Assembly (NCBI RefSeq): GCF_003268815.1
Contig: NZ_QLSV01000006.1
Span: 1-64,000 of the forward strand
DNA length: 64,000 nt
Reading direction: 5' to 3'
Origin: Flavobacterium lacus
GTDB taxonomy: Bacteria > Bacteroidota > Bacteroidia > Flavobacteriales > Flavobacteriaceae
Positions 8,628 to 17,800 of the stretch are shown here, piece after piece; position 1 is the first letter of the stretch, and every line of letters begins with the position of its first letter. The position numbers and the translations under genes are program-made. The notes beneath the pieces are model-generated. The model was given only the letters and a program-made list of their open reading frames with translations, made no database searches and was not told where the DNA came from.

Positions 8628-9969
8628 AATCAGCAGAGAATTTCTCAGTCAAATTGAGCAATTAATTAAGGAAAATAAGGAGCAGGAACTACACGACTTG
8701 CTGCACGAAATCCACTATGCTGATATTGCCGAAATCATGGAAGAACTCGATGATTACGGAGCTATTTATATTTTTAATACGTTAGATTCTGAAAAAACAT
8801 CCGAAATTCTTCTCGAATTAGACGAAGAAGTCCGTGTAAAAATCCTTCGTAAACTTACGCCAAAAGAAATTGCCGAGGAGTTAGACGAACTTTCAACTGA
8901 TGATGCTGCCGACATTATTGCCGAACTTCCACAAGAGCGAAAAGAACAAGTAATTTCAGAGCTGGAAGATGTTGAACACGCCAAAGACATTGTCGATTTG
9001 TTGCGTTACGACGAAGATTCCGCCGGAGGTTTAATGGGAAAAGAGCTCGTGAAAGTGAACGAAAATTGGAATGTACTCACGTGTGTGAAAGAAATGCGAA
9101 TTCAAGCCGAAAACGTTTCTCGAGTTCATTCGATTTACGTTGTAGATGACGAAAATCGTCTCAAAGGCAGATTATCGCTTAAAGATTTATTAACCACATC
9201 AACTAAAACGCCCATTAGCGAGGTTTATATTCCAAAAGTAGATTCTGTAAAAGTCGATACCAAAGACGTTGAAGTGGCCCGAATCATGCAAAAATATGAC
9301 TTAGAAGCCATTCCGGTTGTAGATGAATTAGGACGATTGGTAGGCCGAATTACCATTGACGATATCATCGACGTGATCAAAGAAGAAGCCGACAAAGATT
9401 ACCAATTGGCTGCCGGTATCTCGCAAGATGTTGAGGCGGATGATAGCATTCTAGAACTTACCAAAGCTCGACTTCCTTGGCTCGTTTTGGCACTTTTAGG
9501 CGGATTCATCGCCGTAAAAGTATCCGGACAATTTGAAGGAGCCATGGAGGAATATGGTGTTTTGTTCTTTTTTACACCACTTATCGCCGCAATGGCCGGG
9601 AATGTGGGTGTTCAATCCTCTGCGATTATCGTGCAAGGTTTAGCTAACAACACGTTGGGCGGAACCATTTGGCAACGCCTTTATAAAGAAATGCGGTTGA
9701 GTCTTTTCAACGGTCTCATTCTCTCCGTCATTCTTCTTCTCGGGAGTCATTTTTTACTCGGAGTAGAATACATTATCGGCATCACTGTCGCCATCGCACT
9801 CATTTCCGTAATCGTAATCGCATCCCTCATCGGAACATTTGTGCCCATCACATTAAACAAATACGGCATCGATCCCGCACTTGCCACCGGACCGTTTATT
9901 ACCACCAGCAACGACATTTTCGGAATTTTAATCTATTTTTCCATTGCAAAAGCCATCTTGGGTTTTTAA
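8617..9969 (+). CDS. mgtE: MgtE magnesium transporter
   Basis: This 450-residue inner-membrane Mg2+ channel/transporter has an acidic N-terminal MgtE_N superhelix (about 10-120), tandem CBS domains (about 125-255; [17 protein letters not shown] and [19 protein letters not shown]), a linking plug helix, and five membrane helices from about 285. The pore-domain signatures GNVGVQSSA and [15 protein letters not shown] are intact. The cytosolic N and CBS domains are expected to sense Mg2+. The start overlaps the end of rsmA by 11 nt. Confidence 0.95.
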   Translation: MEFKISREFLSQIEQLIKENKEQELHDLLHEIHYADIAEIMEELDDYGAIYIFNTLDSEKTSEILLELDEEVRVKILRKLTPKEIAEELDELSTDDAADIIAELPQERKEQVISELEDVEHAKDIVDLLRYDEDSAGGLMGKELVKVNENWNVLTCVKEMRIQAENVSRVHSIYVVDDENRLKGRLSLKDLLTTSTKTPISEVYIPKVDSVKVDTKDVEVARIMQKYDLEAIPVVDELGRLVGRITIDDIIDVIKEEADKDYQLAAGISQDVEADDSILELTKARLPWLVLALLGGFIAVKVSGQFEGAMEEYGVLFFFTPLIAAMAGNVGVQSSAIIVQGLANNTLGGTIWQRLYKEMRLSLFNGLILSVILLLGSHFLLGVEYIIGITVAIALISVIVIASLIGTFVPITLNKYGIDPALATGPFITTSNDIFGILIYFSIAKAILGF

Positions 9970-10065
9970 AAAGGGAAAAAACATGAACACAGATTAAAGA
10001 AATTTAAAAAATCTGAAAAAACAATCTGATTTTAGCAGATTAAAATTTGTATTTTTAGGGTGCCA

Positions 10066-10246
10066 AAACCTGCTATCCGCCGCCATCTTTTTCAGTCAGG
10101 CTTGTTTTTGTAAGCTCAAAATCCCGATAGCTATCGGGACCTTTGGTCGCTTTTTTTGAGCAACAAAAACTAAGCCCGCCTTTCAAAAGGATTCCTGCCT
10201 GCCGGCGGGCAAGGTCCGCTACTATCAGGGGCACAAACCGTAAATC
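10066..10246. repeat. long hairpin element, copy A (fills the mgtE-proC gap)
   Basis: This dispersed imperfect palindrome starts with CTGCTATCCG and ends with CTATCAGGGGC. Its arms pair GCTTGTTTTTGTAAGCTCAA with the GAGCAACAAAAACTAAGC segment. The centre carries the palindrome CCCGATAGCTATCGGG and CTTTGGTCGC. A second palindromic module (CCTGCCGGCGGGC, near 10195-10209) sits in the 3' part. Copies with different arms occur at about 47790 and 59556. A frame read through it on the minus strand has no coding character. Confidence 0.7.
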
Positions 10247-10258
10247 AATCCATAAACC

Positions 10259-11035
10259 ATGAACATTCATATCATCGGAGGAGGTAACTTAGGGGTTGCC
10301 ATTGCAGTAGGATTAGCCAATTATTCCAAAGGAAATCACATCACGATTACCCGAAGAAATACAGCTCAAATTCAGCATTTATCTCAAAACGGAATCATCG
10401 TTTCTTCCAACAACATTGAAAACATCGATCAAGCCGATTTGATTATACTTACTATCAAACCCTATCAAATCGACACGGTTTTAAACGAAATTCTACCTCA
10501 TATTTCCAACAAAATTATCGCTTCTGCAGTCAGTGGCGTTTCGTTGGAAACCTTACAACAAAAAGCAATAGGAGCACATCCTATCGTTCGAATCATGCCC
10601 AATATTGCGGCACAATTTGCCGAAAGTGCCACTTGTATTTCGTTTTCAGAACAAAACAAAGAAGCGGGTGAACACGTTGTTTCCCTATTTAACTACCTTG
10701 GCACCGCTATCGTCATTGAAGAAAAATTGATGGATGCTGCCACGGTTCTTGGTGCGTGCGGAACTGCGTATGCGTTGCGATACATCCGTGCTTCCATGCA
10801 AGCCGGTATTGAAATCGGTTTTGATGCTCAAACGGCTTTAGCCATCGCTTCCCAAACTGCCAAAGGTGCAGCCAAAATGGCTTTGGAAGAAAAAATTCAT
10901 CCTGAACAATTAATTGACCGAGTTACTACGCCACAAGGGTGCACCATTGTTGGCTTAAATGAAATGGAACATCGCGGGTTTAGTTCGGCGTTGATTCGGG
11001 GGATCAAAACGTCGTTGCAGAAGATTAAGGAGTAA
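10259..11035 (+). CDS. proC: pyrroline-5-carboxylate reductase
   Basis: This 258-residue enzyme reduces 1-pyrroline-5-carboxylate to proline with NAD(P)H, the last step of proline synthesis. A Rossmann domain begins at once with MNIHIIGGGNLG, followed by ILTIKPYQ and VRIMPNIAAQ. The C-terminal dimerisation helices carry the P5CR signature (DRVTTPQGCTIVGLNEME). Length is near the lower end for the family, but all motifs are present. It is monocistronic between a repeat element and a convergent hypothetical gene, with 3 nt between the two stop codons. Confidence 0.94.
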   Translation: MNIHIIGGGNLGVAIAVGLANYSKGNHITITRRNTAQIQHLSQNGIIVSSNNIENIDQADLIILTIKPYQIDTVLNEILPHISNKIIASAVSGVSLETLQQKAIGAHPIVRIMPNIAAQFAESATCISFSEQNKEAGEHVVSLFNYLGTAIVIEEKLMDAATVLGACGTAYALRYIRASMQAGIEIGFDAQTALAIASQTAKGAAKMALEEKIHPEQLIDRVTTPQGCTIVGLNEMEHRGFSSALIRGIKTSLQKIKE

Positions 11036-11038
11036 AAT

Positions 11039-11737
11039 TTAAATCTTAGTATAATCACATTCATCCGGAACAGTAAAATAACGATCAATTTTAACCGCAT
11101 TTTCCAATTGCATTTTAAAGGTAATCTCCCCTTTATAATTTTCATGATAAATAATGAAGGGTTTACCATTTGGAATGTTTCGCTCTTTTTTCCATTCTTC
11201 ATAACAAGTAGGTTCGATAAAAAAAGGGGAAAAGTCAGGGCTATTCTTATCAACGATATAATGAATGGAAACAATTTTTTTCCTTTTTTGGTATTTTAAA
11301 CCGCGATTGGTTTTTATGGTATAATGATAGTAGGATGTATTGTTAACCAAAGTATCACTCAAATTGATAAATTCATAATTATCCACTTGAAATTTATAAG
11401 GGTTTGATGATCTTCGAACACTTTCACATTCATTGTTGATGGTTTCAGCTTTAGAAAACAGATTTTTATCAACTGATGAATTGACGAATAAACCTTCTTT
11501 GTCGCTAAAAAACAGATTATAATTCTTTCCTCCATCTTCGTTTATAAACAAAATAAAATTGTTCTCCTTAGCATTAACTATGTAAAACCGAGTTGAATCT
11601 TTTTTGATTTTTTGATTTTTAATTTTGTGTGTATTGATTTTTATTTCAAACTCCAAAGCATAATCCAGATGATATTTCTTTTGAGCAAACCCCATTTGAC
11701 TCAGAGCAATTAAGAAACAAACTAAAAAGTTTTTCAT
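11039..11737 (-). CDS. hypothetical exported protein
   Basis: This protein of about 232 residues is not recognised. The chosen ATG (11735-11737) gives a standard signal peptide (MKNFLVCFLIALSQMGFAQ). A longer frame to 11815 has no signal and looks like read-through of the upstream region. The body is lysine-rich with alternating beta-like segments (YHLDYALEFEI, RFYIVNAKENNFILFIN, YYHYTIKT), suggesting a beta-sandwich or barrel-like secreted domain similar in style to GLPGLI-type proteins, but no signature is clear. It converges on proC. Confidence 0.6.
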   Translation of the reverse strand: MKNFLVCFLIALSQMGFAQKKYHLDYALEFEIKINTHKIKNQKIKKDSTRFYIVNAKENNFILFINEDGGKNYNLFFSDKEGLFVNSSVDKNLFSKAETINNECESVRRSSNPYKFQVDNYEFINLSDTLVNNTSYYHYTIKTNRGLKYQKRKKIVSIHYIVDKNSPDFSPFFIEPTCYEEWKKERNIPNGKPFIIYHENYKGEITFKMQLENAVKIDRYFTVPDECDYTKI

Positions 11738-11805
11738 GACTTTGTTTGGATTAGAATTTAAATTCAAAAAGATTACCTTATTTTTGATTATAAATTTATA
11801 AAAAA

Positions 11806-13158
11806 TTGAACACAAAAAATATAAAAATCCTTCACCTCGATTCCAATCATCCGCTTTTGTGGGAGCAATTGGAAAAGTTAGGTTTTGAAAATCACCAAGA
11901 TTATACTTCTTCCAAAGAAGAAATTGAAGCCAAAATTTACGATTATCAAGGCATCGTGATTCGTAGCCGCTTTAAAATTAATCAAACTTTTTTAGATAAA
12001 GCTACCAATTTGCAATTTATTGCTAGAGTAGGAGCGGGCTTGGAAAGTATTGACTGTGAATACGCTATTTCAAAAAATATCCATCTTATTGCCGCTCCCG
12101 AGGGCAACAGTAATGCGGTGGGCGAACACGCAGTGGGAATGTTGCTTTCGCTCATGAATAAGTTGAACCAAGCCAATCAATCCGTAAAAAACGGAAACTG
12201 GCTTCGCGAAGGGCATCGTGGTCATGAATTGGAAGGAAAAACCGTCGGCATCATCGGTTATGGAAACATGGGAAAATCATTCGCTAAAAAGTTGAAAGGA
12301 TTTGATGTAAAAGTGCTTTGTTGTGATATTCTTCCCAACGTTGGTGACCAAAACGCCAAACAAGTTACGCTTGAAGAACTGCAACAAAAAACAGACGTGC
12401 TGTCGCTTCATATTCCTTGGACACCCGAAACGGATAAAATGGTGAATGAACAATTTATCAATGCATTTGTCAAACCGTTTTGGTTTATTAATACAGCCAG
12501 AGGAAAATCGGTTATAACAGCTGATTTGGTTAAAGCCCTTCAATCCGGAAAAATTTTAGGAGCGGGGTTAGATGTGCTGGAATACGAAAAGCTCTCTTTC
12601 GAAAAATTATTCGAAGGAGAAAAACCGGAAGCGTTCACCTATTTATTAGAAGCTGAAAACGTTTTGCTTTCGCCACACATTGCCGGTTGGACGTTTGAAA
12701 GTCATCAAAAATTAGCGCAAGTGATCGTCGATAAAATCAAAAAAATCTATTTCCCAATAGATGAAACGGCGGAACTAAAAAGAGTAACCGGAATTGGCGG
12801 CTTCTTTTTTAAAGCAAACGATTCCAAAAGATTAGTGGAATGGTATGGGAAACATTTAGGGTTAAAAACTGATCAATACGGCTCTACTTTTTGGTGGAAA
12901 GATAAAGAAGGTAATGATTGTTCAACCCAATGGTCGCCGTTCGCAGCAGACACAACCTATTTTTCTCCATCCGAAAAACAATTTATGCAAAATTTCCGTG
13001 TAGAAAATTTAGAAGCACTTTTAGAAAAATTAAAACAAGAAGGTGTTACAATTGTTGGTGATTTTGAGACTTATGATTATGGAAAGTTTGGATGGATTTT
13101 AGACCCCGAAGGAAATAAAATTGAACTTTGGGAGCCAATTGATAGTGCATTTCAATAA
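11806..13158 (+). CDS. 2-hydroxyacid dehydrogenase fused to a glyoxalase-like (VOC) domain
   Basis: 450 residues. Residues 1-315 form a complete D-isomer-specific 2-hydroxyacid dehydrogenase, close to phosphoglycerate dehydrogenase. It has the NAD site VGIIGYGNMG, the substrate arginine in NTARGKSV, GAGLDVLEYE, and the catalytic histidine in LLSPHIAGWT. From about 325 a second domain begins (VTGIGGFFFKANDSKRLVEW) and runs to KIELWEP, the pattern of a vicinal-oxygen-chelate/glyoxalase-fold protein that usually stands alone. The frame is continuous across the junction near 12750-12800. The start must be TTG at 11806: an in-frame stop lies 12 nt upstream and no ATG or GTG precedes conserved sequence. 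The dehydrogenase substrate may be 3-phosphoglycerate (serine synthesis) or another 2-hydroxyacid; the VOC substrate is unknown. Confidence 0.85.
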   Translation: MNTKNIKILHLDSNHPLLWEQLEKLGFENHQDYTSSKEEIEAKIYDYQGIVIRSRFKINQTFLDKATNLQFIARVGAGLESIDCEYAISKNIHLIAAPEGNSNAVGEHAVGMLLSLMNKLNQANQSVKNGNWLREGHRGHELEGKTVGIIGYGNMGKSFAKKLKGFDVKVLCCDILPNVGDQNAKQVTLEELQQKTDVLSLHIPWTPETDKMVNEQFINAFVKPFWFINTARGKSVITADLVKALQSGKILGAGLDVLEYEKLSFEKLFEGEKPEAFTYLLEAENVLLSPHIAGWTFESHQKLAQVIVDKIKKIYFPIDETAELKRVTGIGGFFFKANDSKRLVEWYGKHLGLKTDQYGSTFWWKDKEGNDCSTQWSPFAADTTYFSPSEKQFMQNFRVENLEALLEKLKQEGVTIVGDFETYDYGKFGWILDPEGNKIELWEPIDSAFQ

Positions 13159-13204
13159 TTTTTATATTTTTATACTTATTTTTAACTTAATCAATCAAAA
13201 TTTT

Positions 13205-13492
13205 ATGGAGACAACACGACCAACAGAAGACTGGAATAACCCAAATCCAAATGTTCCAAAGGAGGAAAACAAAAAAATTTTAGCAGGTGTTTTGGCCCTG
13301 TTACTGGGAAGTATAGGCGTTCATAAATTTATTTTGGGCTATACTAAAGAAGGGATTATTCAGATTATACTTTCGGTTGTTACATGTGGAATTGCGGGTA
13401 TTGTTCCTTTCATAGAGGGAATAATCTACCTAACTAAATCAGATGAAGAGTTTTACAATACGTATCAATTAAACAAAAGAGCTTGGTTTTAA
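13205..13492 (+). CDS. TM2 domain membrane protein
   Basis: 95 residues from the chosen ATG at 13205; an upstream in-frame ATG at 13121 would overlap the preceding gene and adds a non-conserved tail. A polar proline/asparagine-rich N-terminus leads into a TM2 domain of two membrane helices (ILAGVLALLLGSIGVHKFIL and IIQIILSVVTCGIAGIVPFI) with the family motif GxxGVHKFxLG and a charged turn (TKEG). Such small proteins are common in Bacteroidetes. The function is unknown. Confidence 0.75.
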   Translation: METTRPTEDWNNPNPNVPKEENKKILAGVLALLLGSIGVHKFILGYTKEGIIQIILSVVTCGIAGIVPFIEGIIYLTKSDEEFYNTYQLNKRAWF

Positions 13493-13496
13493 GTTA

Positions 13497-13525
13497 AAAA
13501 AAAGTCCCTACAGGGACTTTTTTTA
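13497..13525. terminator. bidirectional terminator
   Basis: AAAAGTCCCTA and CAGGGACTTTT form a compact hairpin flanked by A- and T-runs on either side. It lies between the convergent TM2 and DUF805 genes and can stop transcription in both directions. Confidence 0.8.
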
Positions 13526-13876
13526 TTCTTGACCAATCTCATTAATTTCAAGATTCGTATTTTTTGGATCAGAACCATATTTATTTTGACCATAATCACC
13601 TTCTGTACAAGCTAAGATAAAACTGTAAATTGGAATTAAAAGATACCAACCACTTTTTCCAACATCATGCATTCTTCTTACTCCAACAGATATAGATGGA
13701 ATTAAAACTGCTAAAATATAAATAGTGTTAAGAAAAACTGTTTCTAAATAAACATCAACAAAGATGAGGAAATAATAGAAAATCAAATGAAATAATGTGA
13801 ACATCCAATATTCTTTTCTTCTAGCCCTACCGTTAAAAACAGCATACTTTTTTAATACTTCTAAATAATACTTCAT
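13523..13876 (-). CDS. DUF805 family inner-membrane protein
   Basis: This 117-residue protein has the DUF805 pattern: an N-terminal cytosolic segment YAVFNGRARRKEYWMF, three or four membrane helices, VGVRRMHDVGKSGWYLLIP before the last helix, and a polar tail (GDYGQNKYGSDP). Members are widespread small membrane proteins of unknown function, often present in several copies per genome. The gene lies 38 nt downstream of the acyltransferase gene on the same strand and may be co-transcribed. Confidence 0.8.
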   Translation of the reverse strand: MKYYLEVLKKYAVFNGRARRKEYWMFTLFHLIFYYFLIFVDVYLETVFLNTIYILAVLIPSISVGVRRMHDVGKSGWYLLIPIYSFILACTEGDYGQNKYGSDPKNTNLEINEIGQE

Positions 13877-13914
13877 ACTTTTTTTGGTTTTTGGTTAATA
13901 TAAATTGGTTAGTT

Positions 13915-15711
13915 TTATCCTTTATCTTTTTTTTCCAATTCGGCTTGAAATTCTTCCATCACCGGCTTCACAGTACTTTCCGGAATATCGGAAATTCGAA
14001 TGTACATTAATCCATCCACGGCATTGTTAAATAGCGGGTCCACGTTAAACGCCACCACACGAGCATTTTGTTTGATGTATTTTTTAATCAAAACCGGTAA
14101 ACGCAAATTGCCCGGTTCTACTTCGTCAATAATTTTATCAAATTTATTCAAATCGGCTTCCGTTTCATTGAATACAAAATCCTTGTCGGCATCTTTCAGT
14201 TTCACTTTATATTCTTTTTTCGGATGAATGTATTGCGCAATGTACGGATCATAATAATGTGATTTCATAAACTCAATCATCAACGATTTCGAGAAGTCTG
14301 AAAATTGATTACTGATACTCACGCCGCCAATCAAAAATTTGTGTTCCGGGTAGCGAAGCGTGGTGTGCACAATTCCTTTCCATAACAAAAATAATGGCAT
14401 TGGTTTTTGTTGATAGGCTTCGATAATGAATGCGCGACCCATTTCGATGGATTTGCTCATCATATCATATAGCTCCGGTTCAAAACGGAATAATTCATGT
14501 AAATAGAATCCGTCTATACCATATTTTGCATAAATCTTTGAGCCAAATCCCATTCGATACGCTCCGGCAATCATTTGAGCATCATCATCCCATAAAAACA
14601 TATGGTGATAGTATTTGTCGTATTGGTCTAAATCGAGCGATTCATTCGTTCCTTCGCCAATGGCTCTAAACGTAATTTCACGCAACCGACCAATTTCATG
14701 TAAAATATTGGGAATTTGATCGGCGGTTACCAAGTAAACCTGGTAGTTCTTACTTTGCAACAATCGGCATTCGCTATTGCTTTTGATAACAGCCATTTCT
14801 TCCAGAATTTTATCTTGATTGGCTGGTTTGGCAATTTCTTTTGGGCTTTTTGGAAATTTTAAATTTGGTGCAGCCAATAGTTTGTTGCCTTTTTGAAAAG
14901 CATTGGCCAACATATAGGTTTTCTTGCGTAAAAATTCAGAATACGCATCCAAATTTTCATACTCATTTTGTTCGGCAACAGAAATTGGTTTTCCAATACG
15001 AACTTTTATCACACGTTTTTTCTGCGTTAATAATTCTGATGGTAATTTTGCTGTTCTTAACGTATCACTTAAACTTGACAAAAAGTAAAACAACCGACTG
15101 TTTTTTGCATGAAAATAAATTGGCACAACCGGTACTTGGGCTTTTCGAATGACTTTGATCGCTCCTTCCTCCCAAGGTTTATCCACCATTAAAACACCAT
15201 CTTTGTAGGTAGAAACTTCTCCAGCCGGAAACATTCCGAGTGGTTTTCCATCGCTCAAATGACGAAGCGTTTCTTTGATTCCGACTACACTTGACTTCGC
15301 ATCTTTGTGATTTTCAAACGGATTTACCGGCATAATATACGGTTTCATCGGTTCGATTCGATGCAATAAAAAATTGGCAATGATTTTGAAATTGGGTTCG
15401 CGTTCCAGCATTAATTTCAACAATAAAATACCGTCAATACCACCCAGCGGATGATTGGACACGGTGATGTATGGTCCTTCTTTTGGGAGGCGTTTTAAAT
15501 CTTCTTCGGGGATTTCAAACTTAATAGAATACTCATCTAAAATAGCATTTAAAAAAGGCAGGTCAGACAAATGCTTATGCCGATTGTATACTTTGTTAAG
15601 CATCGAAATCCTTAACACTTTCATTAATAGCCATCCAATAAAAGTGCCAATAAAGCCGTATTTATCAACATTTATTGCTTTGGCAACTTCTTTCGCGGTA
15701 ACTAAACCCAT
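13915..15711 (-). CDS. olsF: OlsF-like bifunctional acyltransferase (aminolipid synthesis)
   Basis: 598 residues with two acyltransferase modules. The N-terminal part (about 60-280) is a PlsC/OlsA-like O-acyltransferase with SNHPLGGIDG (His87 and Asp93, five residues apart rather than the usual four) and FPAGEVS. The C-terminal part (about 310-560) resembles the OlsB/hemolysin-type GNAT N-acyltransferase (REITFRAIGEGTNES, IAGAYRMGFG, FYLHELFRF). This fused order is that of OlsF, described as making ornithine lipids by two successive acylations and known from Flavobacterium-type genomes. It should act at the inner face of the inner membrane and make ornithine or related amino-acid lipids. A TATATTTG -7 element lies at 15749-15756 (minus strand). 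The exact amino-acid headgroup cannot be read from sequence. Confidence 0.78.
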   Translation of the reverse strand: MGLVTAKEVAKAINVDKYGFIGTFIGWLLMKVLRISMLNKVYNRHKHLSDLPFLNAILDEYSIKFEIPEEDLKRLPKEGPYITVSNHPLGGIDGILLLKLMLEREPNFKIIANFLLHRIEPMKPYIMPVNPFENHKDAKSSVVGIKETLRHLSDGKPLGMFPAGEVSTYKDGVLMVDKPWEEGAIKVIRKAQVPVVPIYFHAKNSRLFYFLSSLSDTLRTAKLPSELLTQKKRVIKVRIGKPISVAEQNEYENLDAYSEFLRKKTYMLANAFQKGNKLLAAPNLKFPKSPKEIAKPANQDKILEEMAVIKSNSECRLLQSKNYQVYLVTADQIPNILHEIGRLREITFRAIGEGTNESLDLDQYDKYYHHMFLWDDDAQMIAGAYRMGFGSKIYAKYGIDGFYLHELFRFEPELYDMMSKSIEMGRAFIIEAYQQKPMPLFLLWKGIVHTTLRYPEHKFLIGGVSISNQFSDFSKSLMIEFMKSHYYDPYIAQYIHPKKEYKVKLKDADKDFVFNETEADLNKFDKIIDEVEPGNLRLPVLIKKYIKQNARVVAFNVDPLFNNAVDGLMYIRISDIPESTVKPVMEEFQAELEKKDKG

Positions 15712-15860
15712 TCGTTATTTATTGTTTGTTTGGTTTTTGAGCAAGTAACAAATATAGTAATTCTAATAGAATCAATTTCAGAAAATTTTACTAATACCAA
15801 AAGTTGTTAAACATTTATTATATTATGCGGAAAGGGTTTTAAAACTCATCGTTTTTTCCC

Positions 15861-15868
15861 TATTTTTG
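15861..15868 (+). promoter_or_regulatory. -7 element upstream of the exonuclease III gene
   Basis: TATTTTTG matches TAnnTTTG and lies 22 nt before the ATG at 15891. The -33 region (GGGTTTTAAA near 15834-15843) is T-rich but not a clear match. Confidence 0.5.
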
Positions 15869-15890
15869 AAAAACTTTAGATTAGAAATTA

Positions 15891-16652
15891 ATGAAGATTA
15901 TTTCCTATAATGTAAACGGAATTCGGGCCGCCATCACCAAAGGGTTTTTAGATTGGCTCCAACAAGCAAATCCTGATGTTATCTGTTTACAAGAAATAAA
16001 AGCGACTGAAGATCAAATTCCTACAGCAGCTATTGCCGAAGCGGGTTATCCTTATCAATATTATTTTTCGGCTCAAAAGAAAGGGTACAGCGGTGTAGCC
16101 ATTCTTTCTAAAACAGAACCAAAAAATGTAGTTTTTGGCACCGGAATTCCTGAAATGGATTTTGAAGGTAGAAATTTAAGAGCCGATTTTGACGATTTCT
16201 CAGTCATGAGTTTATACCTTCCATCGGGGACAAACATTGATAGATTGGAGCATAAATTCAAATTTATGGATGATTTTCAAGTGTATATTAATGCACTGAA
16301 AGTTGACATTCCAAACTTAATTATTGGTGGAGACTATAATATTTGTCACGAAGCGATTGATATTCATGACCCGATTAGGAACGCAACTGTTTCCGGATTT
16401 TTGCCGTCTGAACGAAAATGGATTGATGGTTTTATGAAAAGCGGATTCATTGACAGTTTTCGTCATTTTAACAAAGAACCACACCAGTATTCGTGGTGGA
16501 GTTACCGTGCCAATGCTCGAAATAACAACAAAGGTTGGCGTATTGATTATCACTTGGTGAGCGAGCCCCTGCGAGACCGGTTAAAAAGAGCAGTCATTCT
16601 TCCGGAAGCCAAACATTCCGATCATTGCCCGATTTTAGTAGAAATTGATTAA
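15891..16652 (+). CDS. xth: exodeoxyribonuclease III / AP endonuclease
   Basis: This 253-residue enzyme of the ExoIII/APE1 endonuclease-phosphatase fold cuts DNA at abasic sites and removes 3' blocks during base-excision repair. Motifs are complete: SYNVNGIRAA at the start, LQEIKA (metal glutamate), YSGVAILSK, GGDYNICH (Asp and Asn), WIDGFM, YSWWSYRANARNNNKGWRIDY, and SDHCPI with the catalytic histidine. The length is standard. The OmpA-family lipoprotein gene follows after 24 nt, so the two may share a transcript despite unrelated roles. Confidence 0.94.
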   Translation: MKIISYNVNGIRAAITKGFLDWLQQANPDVICLQEIKATEDQIPTAAIAEAGYPYQYYFSAQKKGYSGVAILSKTEPKNVVFGTGIPEMDFEGRNLRADFDDFSVMSLYLPSGTNIDRLEHKFKFMDDFQVYINALKVDIPNLIIGGDYNICHEAIDIHDPIRNATVSGFLPSERKWIDGFMKSGFIDSFRHFNKEPHQYSWWSYRANARNNNKGWRIDYHLVSEPLRDRLKRAVILPEAKHSDHCPILVEID

Positions 16653-16676
16653 CAAAAACCTCAAATAAATAACAAA

Positions 16677-17642
16677 ATGATTAAAAAAGTTTCATTACTC
16701 TTATTAGTTGCAGCCTTGTCTGCCTCATGTGTTTCCAAAAAAGTGTTCAATGAATTGGAAGGAAAATATGCCACTTTAAAAAAACAACAGCGTGAATTAT
16801 CGGATGAAAATCACGACTTGGAAAAAACAAAAAATCAATTAGAAAATGATTTAAAATTAAATCAAGATGAATTAGCAAAAGTGAAGGCCGAACGCGATAA
16901 ACTGCAAAATGATTACACGGCTGCTTCCAATAATTTAAAAACATTGCAATCGTCTTATAATGCATTAGAAAAAAATTCGGATGAGGCGTTGCAAGCCAAC
17001 ATGAAGAAAAACAGAGAGTTATTGGCTCAATTGGATGCCAAAGAAAAAGCCTTGGCCGCTGAGCAAGAGCGTTTGAATAAATTGCAAGCCGATTTAAAAG
17101 ACCGTTCGCAACGGGTAACCGATTTAGAAAACATGATTTCTGCCAAAGAAGAAAACATGCGAAAATTAAAAGAAACCCTTTCTAAAGCCTTGAATAGTTT
17201 TGAAGGGAAAGGCCTTACTGTGGAACAAAAAAACGGTAAAGTCTATGTTTCAATGGAAAACAAATTACTCTTCCAAACCGGAAGTTGGGCCGTTGGAACC
17301 GAAGGAAAAAGAGCTGTTGTTGAAGTGGGTAAAGTACTCGCTCAAAACCCAGATATCACCGTTTTAATTGAAGGTCATACCGACAATGATAAAATTTTAG
17401 GTTCTATTGGTGGCGGAATTGAAAACAATTGGGATTTATCAACCAAAAGAGCAACTGCCATTGTGAACATTTTAGCCGAAAACAAAGGAATTCAGAAAGA
17501 AAACCTAACCGCTGCCGGTCGTGGCGAATTTGCTCCGCTAGCAACAAATGAAACAGCCGAAGGCAAAGCTAAAAACCGTAGAATAGAAATTATTTTGACT
17601 CCGAAATTGGATGAAATTTCTAAAATGTTGAATGATTTGTAG
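16677..17642 (+). CDS. OmpA-family lipoprotein with coiled coil
   Basis: 321 residues. A lipoprotein signal ends at Cys18 (AALSASC). Residues about 25-180 are a long heptad-rich coiled coil (KLQNDYTAASNNLKTLQSSY and LNKLQADLKDRSQRVTDLEN). Residues about 195-310 form an OmpA/MotB peptidoglycan-binding domain (LIEGHTDNDKI, WDLSTKRATAIVNIL, GRGEFAPLATNETAEGKAKN, RRIEI). It is likely anchored in the outer membrane, with the coiled coil spanning the periplasm so that the C-terminal domain reaches the cell wall. It is a structural envelope tether rather than a porin, as no beta-barrel is present. Confidence 0.88.
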   Translation: MIKKVSLLLLVAALSASCVSKKVFNELEGKYATLKKQQRELSDENHDLEKTKNQLENDLKLNQDELAKVKAERDKLQNDYTAASNNLKTLQSSYNALEKNSDEALQANMKKNRELLAQLDAKEKALAAEQERLNKLQADLKDRSQRVTDLENMISAKEENMRKLKETLSKALNSFEGKGLTVEQKNGKVYVSMENKLLFQTGSWAVGTEGKRAVVEVGKVLAQNPDITVLIEGHTDNDKILGSIGGGIENNWDLSTKRATAIVNILAENKGIQKENLTAAGRGEFAPLATNETAEGKAKNRRIEIILTPKLDEISKMLNDL

Positions 17643-17648
17643 GGAGGG

Positions 17649-17688
17649 GCTGAGTTGCTGAGTTACTGAGAGGCTGAGGGGCTGAGTT
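17649..17688 (+). repeat. octamer tandem repeat (GCTGAGTT) x5
   Basis: Five consecutive 8-mers (GCTGAGTT, GCTGAGTT, ACTGAGAG, GCTGAGGG, GCTGAGTT) begin 7 nt after the stop codon of the OmpA-family gene. The period and copy number match the octamer array at 7804-7843, but the unit is unrelated in sequence. Confidence 0.8.
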
Positions 17689-17763
17689 TAACATAGCTCA
17701 CTTTGAATATAATATTTAATTTTAGCTCACTGAAACGCTCAGTCAATTGCTGATTGAAAAAAG

Positions 17764-17800
17764 AAAACAGGCTCTACAACTTGTAAAGCCTGTTTTTTTT
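17764..17800. terminator. bidirectional terminator
   Basis: The AAACAGGCT...TACAA and TTGTA...AGCCTGTTT strands form a strong hairpin with A-rich and T-rich flanks. It lies between the convergent OmpA-family gene and the minus-strand hypothetical gene, whose stop codon it touches. Confidence 0.8.

Noticed and set aside
10073-10270. Minus-strand reading frame in the mgtE-proC gap
   Set aside because: It lies within hairpin element copy A and has no protein-like features.
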